Shown: positions 47,491 to 59,771, counted from the first letter of the stretch. The stretch: 64,000 nucleotides of DNA from Bathymodiolus brooksi (GCA_963680875.1 OY804578.1:25139101-25203100), one strand, 5' to 3'. The notes: generated by a model not told the origin, from the letters alone. Program-made: numbers and translations.

Positions 47491-47994
47491 ATAAATGGTT
47501 ATTCCCTAGGTATGTAGAATATTTACCCGCAACCTTCATACATCAATCAAATAATTCAAATGATCATTTTGTATATCATATCATAAATAAAAACAAAACA
47601 ATCAGTTATTCAACATGCGATTCATTTATCAACATCCATTGTTGGTGAGGATTGTTCCGGGAGCGTGTGGTGTCTTCTGGGCTTCATATTTACGTATTTA
47701 TTCTACAATAATACATATTTAAAATAACTGTAGCTGTTTTCAACAAAACTATTAAAAATTGTTTATTATGCTATGAACGCACATATTAACAGAGATTAAA
47801 GCACCAATAACCATATTCAAGCTAATACATGTATCATAGTCAACTTGATTTTGAAAAAAAAATAATATAACACTTATTGACATTGTCGAACAATTGTCTG
47901 TAATGTTACCATGCTCTGTACAACGATACAAGGGAGAGCATCAATACAATATAATGGTTCAAGGGCATTAGAACACCTGCGTTCAAACCTAGTT

Positions 47995-48150
47995 TTTAGT
48001 GAGGGCTCGTGTTCCTCGATCTCTATTTTCAGTGCAGTGTTTTGTACATAATTATTTTCCCTTTTGTCATTTTTTGGCCAATGTTTTATTATTCCTTCGA
48101 TTTACAGCTTCTGATTACCTCTTTGTATCTTAAAACTTTTTTTTTTTAGA
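47995..48150 (+). mobile_element. RT-retroelement 3' fragment (variant D), degenerate
   Basis: Contains 'gtgcagtgttttgtacataa' and ends 'gatttacagcttctgattac', 'ctctttgtatctt'. Confidence 0.65.
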
Positions 48151-48814
48151 ATTAATTGTTAGGTATAGAATATTGACTGAACTTAAGGAAATGTACATTA
48201 GGATATAATACACGATATATATATATGTAGTTGGATAGATATCGACATGGTAATTGAATATATGTTTTAGATCCATGTTTTATTGAATAGTGTAAATTAT
48301 AATACTACAATTGTGTTATATAATGTTGATGATAGCCCACTCCAAAATATTACTAAACACATGACGATATTTACGGTGGTACAAAGGAAAACATAGATAA
48401 TCAATCCAGAACGCATGACACGTCACACTAATACTAAAAAAGCCGAATAATGTAAGAGTATTGAGAAGCAGGTAGACCAAAGGGCCTAAAAAGGATGACC
48501 AAAATCACCCAAGATTACCTTAGCATACATCATCTAAAACTATTAATTGCAAGCAATATATATTTCAAATAAACTATGTCAGTGCTGACTATTGGACGAA
48601 TGATGCCCTAGGGAACAGTATTGCTTATCAGCATAATCAACAGAATGCCACCTCTTTTTTAAGATTTGAAGAACGCACATCAGGTATGATCCAAGCAGAC
48701 GGTGACGTCACAGCTATAGTATGGTCTATTTGTTGTAAATGTTTGACGTTTCAGGAGAATACCACGTCTGAAGGCCCACATGACATACAGATCCTGGATC
48801 GTATTAGTTTACAA

Positions 48815-48940
48815 TACGTACCAAACGCAAACGAACGAAAAACGCAAACGTAACGAACGAAAAACGAACGAACGCTTCACACGAGCGATGCGAAAAACGC
48901 ACGATACACGAAACGAACGCACGATACACGATGGTGATGA
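48815..48940. repeat. acgaacg-rich low-complexity patch
   Basis: Irregular tandem pieces of 'aacgaacgaaaaacg' and 'cgcacgatacacgaaac', CpG-rich against the AT-rich background. No clean period. Confidence 0.7.
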
Positions 48941-49384
48941 AGTGTGATGGTTTGAAGTAACGTAGGTCAAATCTTGCATTTGCTTACGGTATGTTAACTG
49001 CTTTCTGATACACAGGTACATATTTAGCCAAAGGAGCTGTCAATTAATTTATGAGACTGGCCACAGTTGTAGGTCTACTCTTGAGAATGCAAAACCATAG
49101 AAACATAGACTACATGCGTGTCTTTGTCATTTCTTCAGCAAAAGGCAATTCATTGCATTGAAAACATATGGAACGAATTGAACGACGTGTTAAATACAGA
49201 CAACAAAGAGTAACCGCTCTTGTAGATCTCCGACAACCCTTGCAGAAGAAATGTAACAACATTCTATAGGCTTTAATATCCTACATAATGTCAATGAAAC
49301 ATCGTCTACGATCTGTTATCTATGTCAATGATTGACACACAAGTGTATTGACTTACTGTTAACATGTTTACACTTGGCTTTGAA

Positions 49385-49485
49385 ACGTATTTTGTTATTC
49401 ATACCTTTCCAATCGTTTGCTTTGAGCGTTCCTTATGAAAATTATTCCAGAAACGCGCCGTGCGCACTAAATGTGATACGTTTTT
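49385..49485 (+). mobile_element. Family C (hammerhead-like) copy
   Basis: Contains 'ttgagcgttccttatgaaaa', 'ttattccagaaacgcgccgt' and 'gcgcactaaatgtgatacg'. The CTGATGA core is lost (CTTATGA). A truncated copy with 'gaaatgcgtcgtgctcaa' follows at 49640-49700. Confidence 0.65.
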
Positions 49486-50216
49486 GTTACAATCACTTGG
49501 TCAATACGTCTGCTGGTGGACTATTAGACCCCGATGGTATTATCAGCCCAGTGTGTCGGTACTAACATGGTTTATTAGATAGATCATTATCGGCATTTAC
49601 AGTTCCTAAATAGTGCAATTATTATTAAAACTAAGAATATTGCAGAAATGCGTCGTGCTCAATAGAATTGATATCTACGTCTTTGTTGTACCATTGCCAC
49701 TCTTATGACATTGTCACTCTTATGACATTGTGAGCGACAAGACTTGCGTTGATCGGAAAGTGAAATGTTAGTAGTTTATTAAGAACATAATCATCATTAT
49801 GATACTGTACTTATAAATACTATTTTGACATAAATATCGATTTTCCAAAGCTTTGCATCCTTTCCGTAGTTCCTTTATAAAGAATACTTTTTTGCACTTA
49901 TTGAATAATATTTTCATTAATTGAATGTCGGCACAATAAATTGTCAGTTCTTGACGATCGGGTTACTCAGTGTATGATAAGTGCACATGCAACGCTTCAA
50001 TAATATGTATTAAGTCACTTCATGTAAACGACCATGATTAAACTTACTTAAACTTAAACTTAAATAGGTGCTTAATTTTACCTAATCATTGGGGTTTATT
50101 CTTTTGCTAAGAAAACTTATGTTGTCAGCTGACTTCGTCAAGAAATATGTAGTAATTTTAACAGAAAAGGAATACTGATTGTATTAATATTCTCTTTCCT
50201 CAACAATATTGCAGTT

Positions 50217-50420
50217 ATGTCTGGATTAGACACACTACCAGATAAAACAGATAAACATTGGTTTCTGGCTAATATGCAAAATAATCAGCGACGAACCATT
50301 GCCATCTTAAGGTATTATCATCCAAGAAGCCACACTTGGTACAAAGCCTATGTAGAAAACATAGTTTCAACATTTTTGCCGATTGATCGTCTACAAAATG
50401 TCGTTCACTCCAAACTTTAG
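50217..50420 (+). CDS. Orphan open reading frame, possible terminal exon
   Basis: A 67-codon frame ending in TAG, preceded by a pyrimidine-rich tract and 'caacaatattgcag', a plausible splice acceptor. The composition (WFLANMQNNQRRTIAILRYY, 'HPRSHTWYKAYVENI') looks protein-like and not repeat-derived. I recognise no domain, found no upstream exon with matching phase and see no AATAAA close by. It could equally be an unannotated mobile-element remnant or chance. Confidence 0.25.
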   Translation: MSGLDTLPDKTDKHWFLANMQNNQRRTIAILRYYHPRSHTWYKAYVENIVSTFLPIDRLQNVVHSKL

Positions 50421-51096
50421 TTATTATGTTATTGACCGATCAATCTGGGAAAAGCCATCTACATCTTGAGGTATTAAAATCTAAGATGTCAACGCCTGTG
50501 TACGGAAAGCCCCGGTAATTTTGTAAATTTGTTAAATTTTAAATTTAATGCGGCATTTGCGGTAGTGCTACCGACAAAATTTGTGGGCGGAGCTTATCAT
50601 CAAAAATACCCGTTGATATGAACAGCATATTTATGAAACTGTATGTCACATGACCAACGGGACCTAAAGATTGCATACCTCAGAAATTCGAATTTTCGAA
50701 GTGATTTTTGTAGTTTTTAGACTGATGAAGAATATTTTTCTTAATAAGACTGAACGTTTCGTAGGGAGGAACACTAGTAACCATGCCTGTCAAATATTTT
50801 GCTCCAAAAGTAACTGTGAAACTACGTATCATTGATTTTTCATCCTCAAGATAACCGTGATCAGAATAATGAGCAATCTGAATGTTTGCTCCGCTCACTG
50901 TTACTTATACCCCCGTTCCTGGTTTAATTCTTTATTTATTTTATGAGGATTACATACAGTCAGAGGCTACTAGTAGTAGTAAATTTGTTGTTCGTTAACT
51001 CAAAGTAATATTTATAAAGGAACTAATTAAAGTGTAATATGTGGGTTTGCATCTTAAATTACGTGATTTGGATTGTTTTCAATATATTTAAAATTT

Positions 51097-51264
51097 GGAG
51101 ATAACTGTATTGAATTTGAAAATTTCACGGCATCAATTGGAGATTTGATGATCGCAAATTGAGCTTACTGGCGACGCATTCGCGGATCCAGTAAAACGGA
51201 TATTTGCGACCATTAAATTGACAATTGATGCCGTGAAATTTTCAAATACAATACAGTTATCTCC
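51097..51264. mobile_element. 168-bp hairpin (foldback) element
   Basis: Arms 51097-51139 and 51222-51264 are reverse complements over 43 bp with a single mismatch ('ggagataactgtattg' to 'ggcatcaattg'). A further inner pairing 'tcgcaaat'/'atttgcga' extends the stem. The loop region includes 'ggcgacgcattcgcggatcc'. No clear target-site duplication is visible. Confidence 0.85.
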
Positions 51265-51473
51265 ATTCTAATGTAATCATGTGTATAGATGTGTATTGCC
51301 ACATTATTGACAAGATGACGTAAGGAGCTAAAATTCTAAAAAAAATATCTCATGCTATTTCAACCGTGGAATTGACACCGTGAAAATTACAGCTTTGGCC
51401 AATCACAAACCAGGAATATTAAACAACTACATTAGAATTATAAATTTGTTGTGTCTTTATTTTTCTTTGGCCA

Positions 51474-51697
51474 TACAGTAACATCTAACAACATCCCTTT
51501 TGGAGTCATGTCATATATACATTCATTCATCGTTGACCTTCCAATCATATGCAAAACAGTTATATACATTAGCCAATCAGACAACAACTCTTAGCATGAA
51601 CTTAGTTTTGATACCTAAGGATATAATAATCTCTTCGCTGATTGGTCAGTTGTAAATATGCACCTCGACGTGATGTCGTTAGATGTTAGTGTATCAC
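51474..51697. mobile_element. MITE-like element with terminal inverted repeats, copy 3
   Basis: Left 'tacagtaacatctaacaaca' (51474-51493) and right 'gatgtcgttagatgttagtg' (51672-51691) are inverted repeats with two mismatches over 22 bp. It is the best-preserved copy of the family; no transposase is encoded. Confidence 0.72.
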
Positions 51698-52137
51698 AAA
51701 AGAAGAACAAATTATACAACAGACATGCATTTTTATTTGAATTGGTTTTTCTTTTCATATAGCAGTTTCTATTACGGACGTCAGGCTGATTATATTTAAA
51801 CGAAACATATGATGATAACTTAAGTCCGATTGTTCAATACAATTTACAATTTTTCATTAGATTGGAAGTTGAAAGATGAATAACAAGGTTAAGTGACAGG
51901 ACCGTCAGATGTGCGTACATCGTCAACAATAACTAAAAAGATTCAATAAACATATAATGTTAACAATATTGAGATTACATCGCTTCTTGAACACAGTGTG
52001 GGTCTTTATGTTTTGGTAAGGTAATGGTATGTTATCAATGGTAATAGCACTGCCCTTATAATTAAGTACACATGTGTGTTAATACATTACTCAAGTTTAC
52101 TCATTTGTACAAATGAACACTTCACTGAATCAAGAAG

Positions 52138-52245
52138 AGTTTGAAGATACAAAAGGGGTAATCAGACCCAGTTAACCGAAGGAGGAGAGAAAATACAATG
52201 GACAAAAGAACGATCTACAAAACATACACATAAAGCCAAAGATCA
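52138..52245 (-). mobile_element. RT-retroelement 3' fragment (variant D)
   Basis: Starts at the terminus 'gatacaaaaggggtaatcag' and includes 'gaacgatctacaaaacatac' and 'aaagccaaagatcaaataa'. Confidence 0.7.
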
Positions 52246-53394
52246 AATAATCACTGAATCAAATATATCTAAGCAACCCTCCAGTACATTGAAATACGGA
52301 GTGTAAGAAAGCTATGTCTTCGGTGTTTATTTTATTTAACAATTGTACCAATTTATCTATCAATATAGGTTGCAATTTCGTAAGTAGTAAGTTTTATAAG
52401 ATGAAAAATCAATTGGTCATTATTGAAAAATAACAAAGATAATAAAACGAAAAACAAAAACAATGCCACACCGTCGGAACAATTCAAAAATCATATATGA
52501 CAATATCAGATTTACATGTAGATTGACCTTTATTTGACCCTTGTTTATCAACTATATTTACATTATTATTTGGGGAAAAAAACCAGAGTTATAAATTGAA
52601 ATATAAACAACATTACAAAATGTCAATAAATAGTAGAATCTGAGAAAAGCAATGAGATAAATAACCATTAACTGGCATGATAGTTCCTAAAATACATAAA
52701 CAGGAAAGCTAGGTAATACATTGAATACATACAATCACTGTTGGTAATTGAAAAACCAATATATACCGCCATTCCATATTAAGATGCAACATGCAAAAAT
52801 GTGTTATTGAACTATAAATCCGGAAGTTCCTATTAAATCTGGCACTACTCGATGATATAACCATAATCTAGTCACTATCCAGGCTTGCTATATTTACATA
52901 TTTTTTAGCGTTTATTAAGTAGATTATCAACTAAAATTATCTCTTATTTAGTGTTTTACTATTAAGACCACTATTTATACGTGTCTTCCTATGGGAAATT
53001 ATCCATAACATAAAGATACGTTTCTCTGATGCAACAGTTTATTGGTTAGCATAACGTATCTGGTATAAGCACAATGTTTCAGCTGGGGAAACACAAGGAT
53101 CACTAGCTGGACCTTTACATTTCAAATGTATATTAACGATATTGCTGAAAATATAATCTCTCTTAGTCATCTCTTTGAGGAAGTCACTTCTTTCAGATAT
53201 TCCAAACGTAATGAATTTCAGATACAAACTGTGATTGATCACCACTTGCAAGAGGGGGACGAATGAACAAGGTAATGGTTGATGTCTTTTAACCAGATAA
53301 AACAGAAATTATGCTATTTTCAGTAACTGTGCACATCAAAGACATTAAAAAACATATATACAATTTAACAGAATTATCAATTATAGAGGCATTT

Positions 53395-53490
53395 TAGAAA
53401 GAAAAGAAAAAGGGCAAACGGACATACAATGATCTACAAAACAATACACAAAAACTGCACGAAAAGGGGTGAACTCAAATGCTCCATTAG
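53395..53490 (-). mobile_element. RT-retroelement 3' fragment (variant D), short
   Basis: 'aaagggcaaacggacataca', 'atgatctacaaaacaataca' and 'aggggtgaactcaaatgctc' in the order of the family. Confidence 0.6.
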
Positions 53491-54129
53491 CAGTTTTTAG
53501 GATACAATTATAGATTTCCGTTGTTTCGGATATATGCATTTTCACTTATAATCTGGGACAAATATAAACATAATTTACACCATGTGTTTAATGTACATCC
53601 TGTTGCAGAATATTTTATACTGGGATTTTTAGATAAAGTATATTTCACACTTTTAAGCTAACCAAACCCACATAATTTTTTTCTTTTTGCGTTGTTAAAT
53701 GAAGCTTTACTTGAACTATTTGAGATAATCTAAATTGTATATTTGATTTCAAATATCATTTTATTGTACTAAATTATCCTGTCCCAGCAGATGTTACTCT
53801 TTCATGCGCATGTTAAATCATATTCCCTGTAAAACAAACCATTTATGCAAAACATTACGAAAACGTAGTTCAGTTGGAAGGAACAAAATTAGCACAAATT
53901 GTTAGTTTCAATGCCATATAGACAGTATACTCCATATAAATAAACAGGTGAGTGTATTTGTTTAATGTCTGACAAATGATAAAACATTCTAAATAAACCA
54001 ATTTGTTTAATACATGATAAAGTGAGTGAACCATTGGTACTTAGCACCACGTAAGCAATTTGTCAGCTATATCATACCGCGAAAAAGTTATATTTCGTTG
54101 CGATGATTATGTTGTTCTTTTTGTACTAG

Positions 54130-54475
54130 ATCAACACGGGGTTGTTGATGGAGATGGTTCACGATAGATGTTCCACTCTCCTCACTGAATTTGGTACTGC
54201 TTTGACAACTATTTTACCTATTTTGTTCCAGTATTGTTATAAATACTGTTATAGTGACAGCCGGAATCTTTGAGCCGTAATGAAAGCGGGAGGTTTGGCG
54301 CCTTAAAATCTGATTCATCCCGCCATTTCTTTATAAATGCCTGTACCAAGTCAGGGTCATTACGTTTTCACAGTTTTCCAGTTGTTGACTGATTTTGTTT
54401 ATATACTTTTGAGTTTTGACCTTCCCTTTGGAAGATTGTTCGGAGTTCGGTAATTTTATTATTACCCTTATTCTT
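54130..54475. repeat. Unclassified dispersed repeat E, copy 2
   Basis: Nearly identical to 11625-11975 along about 345 bp, differing by scattered substitutions and small indels (for example a missing 'tgtc' in the 'gattttgtttatatac' block). Confidence 0.85.
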
Positions 54476-55569
54476 AGTTGGATTTTTATAGTGCTAGCGC
54501 ACTGCAATTTCATTTCATGGGTAGACGGTTCGCTCCACTCGGACATATTATGCTGATTCCAAGTCAATCAGCCATTGATCTTGATCCTTAATACTGCAGC
54601 ACATACCAATTTTTCAGTATTTGGTTTGACTCGACCGAGGTTCAAATCGACTATCTACCGCACTGAAAGTGAACACCTGTACAATTACACCATCGATGCT
54701 GTTTGCGTGACAAAGCATAAACGCTAAAAACCTTTTTGATACATTGCATCTTCAAGCTTGTCTTAATACGACACGTTTGTTCCCCTTAAATATTATATAT
54801 TAAGTCACGATAGCTTTTTAGATGTTGAATGTCGAAGCAACAAAACAACCAACATATCGTAAAAGCTATTGTCTCTCTTTCAGACTCTTTGGGAAAGAAA
54901 AATCGATGTCATAATGTTTCAACCATCATTTATTGACTTTTTCGTAATAATTCACTTAAGCAATTACTGTCTCTCCCGCTTCTTTGTGCCTATCCCGTTG
55001 TGTGACAACCTATGGTCTTGTTACTGCTTACATTTTTATTCTCAGTTTCTCTAAAGTGATTGTAGCACATCAGGTGATCAATGACATTCTGAATGCTGAT
55101 GTCTACCATCAGTTTTTCTATTGCCACCTATTTGTACCTTCATGTATTAGTTTAATGTATTCACTTTGGTACTTTGTTTGGTTGTCTGGATTGACACATT
55201 TAACGATAAATGTATTATATTTGACCTACTTCTTTAATATAAATAATATTCAACAATCATAAAATACAGAATAAATATATACTAGATAATATGTGAAAGG
55301 GATAATTTTTCATGTTTATTTAAAGAGAGTAAAATAGGCCGTGCAACCTTCTTAAGTTGTAATGCATTCTTTATTCATAAGATATAGCGATTTACGTATT
55401 TTTCAACAGAAATCAATTATCAAATACAGAGTTGTGTTTTATATCTACTCTTATAGTTTGTAATACTATTACATCCTGTTTGTTTTTCATGTTGCTTAGT
55501 TTATCCTCAGATGACCTTAGCCGATGTTGTCTATCCTGTTTATGCCGTTTGGTTTTATTGCTCGTAAAA

Positions 55570-55685
55570 CTTCAAATTATTTGGCTTTCCAATTTTTCGA
55601 TTTTGAGCGTACCTGAAAAAGGTTATTCCAGAAACGCGTCGTGTACGCTAAATATAATATCTACGTTTTATTGGTATTACGTGTT
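55570..55685 (+). mobile_element. Family C (hammerhead-like) copy
   Basis: 'aaattatttggctttccaat', 'gagcgtacctgaaaaaggtt', 'attccagaaacgcgtcgtgt', 'aatatctacgttttattgg'. CTGATGA has become CTGAAAA, but GAAAC and CGCGTC are intact. Confidence 0.7.
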
Positions 55686-56569
55686 ATGTGTTCGTTTGGA
55701 TGGTGGAATTGTTGGCAATCACTCTTTAATATTTCTTTTCATAATATTAGGTAATATTTCCTTGTTTAATTTGAGCGTGTCCAATAAAACTTTTACTGCA
55801 TGATGTGGTTGAAATATTGCTTATGAACGTATTAAGCAATACATAAATAATAATAACAATTTAATGTAGGGTGATGAAGCACTATGTACATGTAATGTAA
55901 TTATGAATCCTGATGAAATATGTTTGATTTATCATGCATATTAAAATCAAAGCATAGCCCGTTTCGGTGATGCAAAGGTTACAATGATCGCATCAACAGT
56001 CGTATATCTTGAGCTCGATGCTCCGTTGAATCAAATCAAAGACTAAGAACACATAATTATCTGCAAACTTTACTTAAAGAGCAACCACACAATCATCTAA
56101 AACTTAATATTTTGTCGTATTATATTCACACAGCTTCCTATTTTGGTACCTTTAATAATGTGTTATTGTTGGGGACAATAGCAAGTTTTGCATTGTACAT
56201 GACTTTGGGGGAAATGACATGAAAAGTACTTGTTCATTAATAAAACTGACAAATTCGTAATACTGCGGGTAAAAGGGAGATTACTCAAAATGTATCATTC
56301 TATAGCATTTTGTATAATCGCGCCGATCCATGAGTATACACATGGATTACATGGTGAACATATTAGACAATACATTCGTTGTAAATAAATGATTCCGTGG
56401 TAATTGAAGGATCAAAGAATAAAAACAAACCAAATTCATAAGGATCTGGATTTTCCACAGGTCGTGATGGCTGTGTTTTGTTATTAATATATCGTGTATG
56501 TATTGTTATATTACACAAAGCATAGTAAGGAACGGATGCTCACAATTAGATTTTTAAACAAGAAAAATG

Positions 56570-57275
56570 CATTGTATGCATTAAGTATGAATGAGGCAGA
56601 TGAAGACGATTTTCTTCAAAGTATTCTCTGAAAAAAAGCGGACAATTAGCCCGCACCCATAATGCCAGCTTCCGATATATAGATAATGTTCTATCACTGA
56701 ACATCCATACAAACGACCTTGAAGTAAAGGATACTAATGACACTAAAATAATTCTTGCTACCTTGACCTTCACCTTGAAATTGACAATGGACGAAGATTA
56801 AAGACAAACGTCTATGACAAACATAATGACCTTACATTTCAAAAGTCAGTAGTAATATTCCAGCAGCACCACCTTATAGAATTTGCATTTCACAACTCAT
56901 ACGCTATTCTAGACAGAAATTAGTAATCGTTACTAAAAGAAGGGTATATAGATCATAGGTCGTAGTCATCGCTACAAAAAGCATGCGGTCGTCATCACGA
57001 ACTGGTTCACTGTTACGAAGTATCCATTTCCCTTTTAACAATGATTTTACTATATGAGTTACAAGGAGGTTCCTTATAAGAAACAGAAACTGCTTATACC
57101 TCTCGGGCACCTGAATGCCCCTTCTTTTTTTGTGGGGTCCGTCTTGTTCATCTTTTTAGTATTCTGTGTTATATGTTTTGCTTTGTTTGTCTTAATTTTG
57201 TTTCTTGTGTCTAATATTTCCTGTGTCTCTAGATTCACCATTCTTGGTTCTCTCTTCTATTTTCTCTAACGTTTA
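56570..57275 (+). pseudogene. Decayed RT retroelement with its D' 3' region
   Basis: 56600-56935 carries scattered RT residues in shifting frames, including 'SNIPAAPPYRICISQLIRYS' broken by frame changes and stops. 57055-57275 is the D' 3' region ('aagaaacagaaactgcttat', 'gtgtctctagattcaccatt'). The order RT then D' matches the order RT then D on the - strand at 22215-21744. Confidence 0.6.
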
Positions 57276-57390
57276 TCTATGGAAATCAATGGTTTTAAGA
57301 TGAACCGCTAAACTACCACCATGCATTACAAATGTTATTATTTTGTCCCGTCATATATATCATGTATAAATATATTGTCAACAAGTTATA

Positions 57391-57490
57391 AATGATTTGG
57401 CTTTCCAATCTTTAGACATTGAGCTGCCTGATGAAGATTATCCCAAAAAGGCATTGTGTGCACTAAATTAGATATCCACGTTTTTATTGG
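57391..57490 (+). mobile_element. Family C (hammerhead-like) copy 116 bp after a D' fragment
   Basis: 'aaatgatttggctttccaat', 'tgcctgatgaagattatccc', 'attgtgtgcactaaattaga', 'tatccacgtttttattgg'. CTGATGA is intact; GAAAC is lost (AAAAA). Confidence 0.68.
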
Positions 57491-57621
57491 AATTTATAGG
57501 TCATGATGGCTTGTGTTTTAATTCGTGTATGCTTCTCCAATTCTTACAATTGAAACAATATCATGTTATTATAATAGTTGTATTTCACGTTGTTCTACAT
57601 TTTTTTTCCTTTTCAGGAAGA

Positions 57622-59771
57622 ATGTTGTTAGTGCTAACTATAACAATGTTAGTGTTGACATTAGGATCAGCACAGCTAACAGTCAATATATCATCAGAGT
57701 GTCAGTGTGAGAAGAAAACACTCCATCAACAATTCTGTGACGATCACTTTGGTATGTATAAGACATTGGTAAATGTTTTAAGCTTCTTTGTTATCAATGA
57801 TGGATTATTTTCAATGTGGTTCATTAAAGACAAATATAAATATTTTTTTAGTTTTAAGAGTAATATGTGCTGACTATATGCTTTAAATCCAGAAGTTAAT
57901 ATTCTTTATTGTTAGTCCTCGCTCTTCTATACAATAAGTACAAGTTTATAAACATATAATAGAATACGTTATTGGTATGTTGATAAAAATAGAATAACGA
58001 TAGAGATGTTTACTAAGACATCCTTTGATTTTGGGTACTCAGCATTCGCTTTATTTTGTTTTAACAAATGTAATTAATAATAACGACAGGTGCCACTAGT
58101 GGAGCAGGAACTACCTATCCTTCCGGAACACCCGAGCTTACCCCCTTACTTTAGTCGGGTTCGCATGGCTTTAATCATTTGTTTTCTGTATGATGTTTTG
58201 TTGACATCATTAATCTTTTTGTACTTTTATATTTTGGCAATTGTAATTTCTGTCTTTCGAATTACAGCTTCTGATTACCCCTATGGTATCTTACAGTTTT
58301 GTCTTGAACTGAAGCTATAGAATTGGGGTCGTACCCTCATATAAATCATCTGAGACCATTGGTACAATATATCTATTATTTTACCATTACCTTTGTTTTT
58401 TCAGTTATCACAGTAATATTACTCGAGCACACCCCAAAAGATGACAACGGAAACGAAAGAAAATATGAGTCATTTGTACTCACGAATCACAAGGTATTAA
58501 ATTTATTACAACTTTGAAACATCGTGTTTTAAAAGATTCTATTTTATTTGCTACAAAAAAGGAGAAAAATGATATTTTTTTCACATTGTAGTTACTGCGA
58601 AATCACTGTTATTCGTGGGGTACAAATTTTCGTGGTTTTCGTGGGTAGGCTGATCCACGAAATTAAGAATCCAACGAAAAATGAAACTTGTGAATCAGTT
58701 TGACATCGATATATAGCCATATGCTGTCCTCGAGTGACCTCGACTTTCTGGACCAGCTGCATAGGACACATTTGACAATTTTAACGACGAAATAAGTACC
58801 AGCATAATTTGTAATGGGTTATAATCCACATGAACATGTTTGCTAATGATTTGATTTTGAATGCATGTGTAAAAGCGACAGAAATGCTTATTTTTGAAAA
58901 GATTTTAACAACTTCCGGTCATAGAAATAACATTTACTTCAAAACCCTACACTAATGGTGACACACTTCTAAGAGTTGCATAAACATTTCTCTATTAAAT
59001 CATAACAACCTTCAATAAACATATTTTATCACCTTTCAACGCCTTTAAACAATTAAATCATGTATAAGTTAACTGTATATTTGCCCCTGGTTCAGGATTA
59101 ATCTGGTGACACAACTATGAGTGATTTCTATCTGAGATAAAGGGTAATAAAAGATAATGTATATTGAAGGAAATTGCTAATGCACGTGTTAATAATTTCA
59201 GATGATATTTTTAAATTTTCAAATTCGATAAAATAAACTGCTTAATTTACAAATGCCGGATTTTTTTACAACTGTAAAAATGAACACTTTAATATTCACA
59301 TTTCACTTCCGATTACATAATTCAACGGCTCATCTAGTTCTGTCTGCAGTTTTCTCGAAGATTCGCTACCCAATGAAACTTGTTATGTTGAAAATTTAAA
59401 ATCGACACAATTTTTTGGGGCACAAATTACCAGATTTACCAGACTGTATATACGAGTAACACGACGGGTGCCTTATAAGAAGCAGAAACTGATTACCCTT
59501 CGCGACCATCTGGGTTCACACCCTGTTGAGTTCTGTGTTACTGATCTTTTCTGTGTTGTGCTTTTTTGTTTTGTTTTCAATTTGGTCAAGAATTTCATTA
59601 TTCTTGTAACTGTAAGGCATTATGAAGTTAGGCATTCTATTTACCGAATGTGAATTTTTTATTAGGGAAATAAGAACATAAAGCAGTGGACTATGATGGA
59701 CCTGTATACAAACGCCACCAGTGCCACGTGTGGATTGACTCTTATACCATTCCATCATTATATTCTTGGTG
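57622..59771 (+). CDS. Gene 4: TIMP-like protein, 5' part (three exons; continues past window)
   Basis: Exons 57622-57751, 58405-58493 and 59666-59771 encode 108 residues plus one base, with matching phases. Signal peptide MLLVLTITMLVLTLGSA; Cys-x-Cys at residues 27-29 (SECQCEKKTLHQQFC), then 'EHTPKDDNGNERKYESFVL' and 'ATSATCGLTLIPFHHYILGG', paralleling gene 3 exons 1-3. Exon 2 is 89 nt in both genes and all intron phases agree, so these are paralogues. If cleavage follows A17, about nine residues precede the first Cys, which would block the classic zinc-chelating TIMP mechanism. N-glycosylation sequons NIS (22) and NAT are present. A splice-acceptor-like tttcag 5 nt before the ATG suggests a 5' UTR exon. 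Remaining exons must lie beyond the satellite and window end. Confidence 0.82.
58085..58310 (+). mobile_element. RT-retroelement 3' fragment (variant D)
   Basis: 'gagcaggaactacctatcct', 'gtcgggttcgcatggcttta', and terminus 'cttctgattacccctatggt'. It lies in gene 4 intron 1, ending about 95 bp before exon 2. Confidence 0.75.
58494..59665. other. Gene 4 intron 2
   Basis: Contains an inverted 'cgtgg'/'ccacg' patch ('ttcgtggttttcgtgggtag' and 'tgatccacgaaattaag', 58612-58665) that looks like the edge of an unclassified element, and a short D' fragment at 59450-59570 ('aagaagcagaaactgattac'). The rest is AT-rich without coding signal. Confidence 0.5.

Larger units (their letters stand above)
46216..57621. 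other. Intergenic region between genes 3 and 4
   Basis: An 11.4-kb stretch with no convincing host exon. It contains the gene 3 3' end (AATAAA at 46465-46470, 250 nt after the stop), SINE B copies, D fragments, a 168-bp hairpin element, a TIR MITE, repeat E copy 2, an RT relic and four family C copies. 48.8-48.95 kb is an odd 'acgaacg'-rich low-complexity patch. One orphan open frame at 50217-50420 is listed separately. The rest is AT-rich and unassigned. Confidence 0.5.

Noticed and set aside
55432..55803. 123-codon open frame
   Set aside because: Its middle part is family C read through (VPEKGYSRNASC) and the rest has no exon borders or domain.
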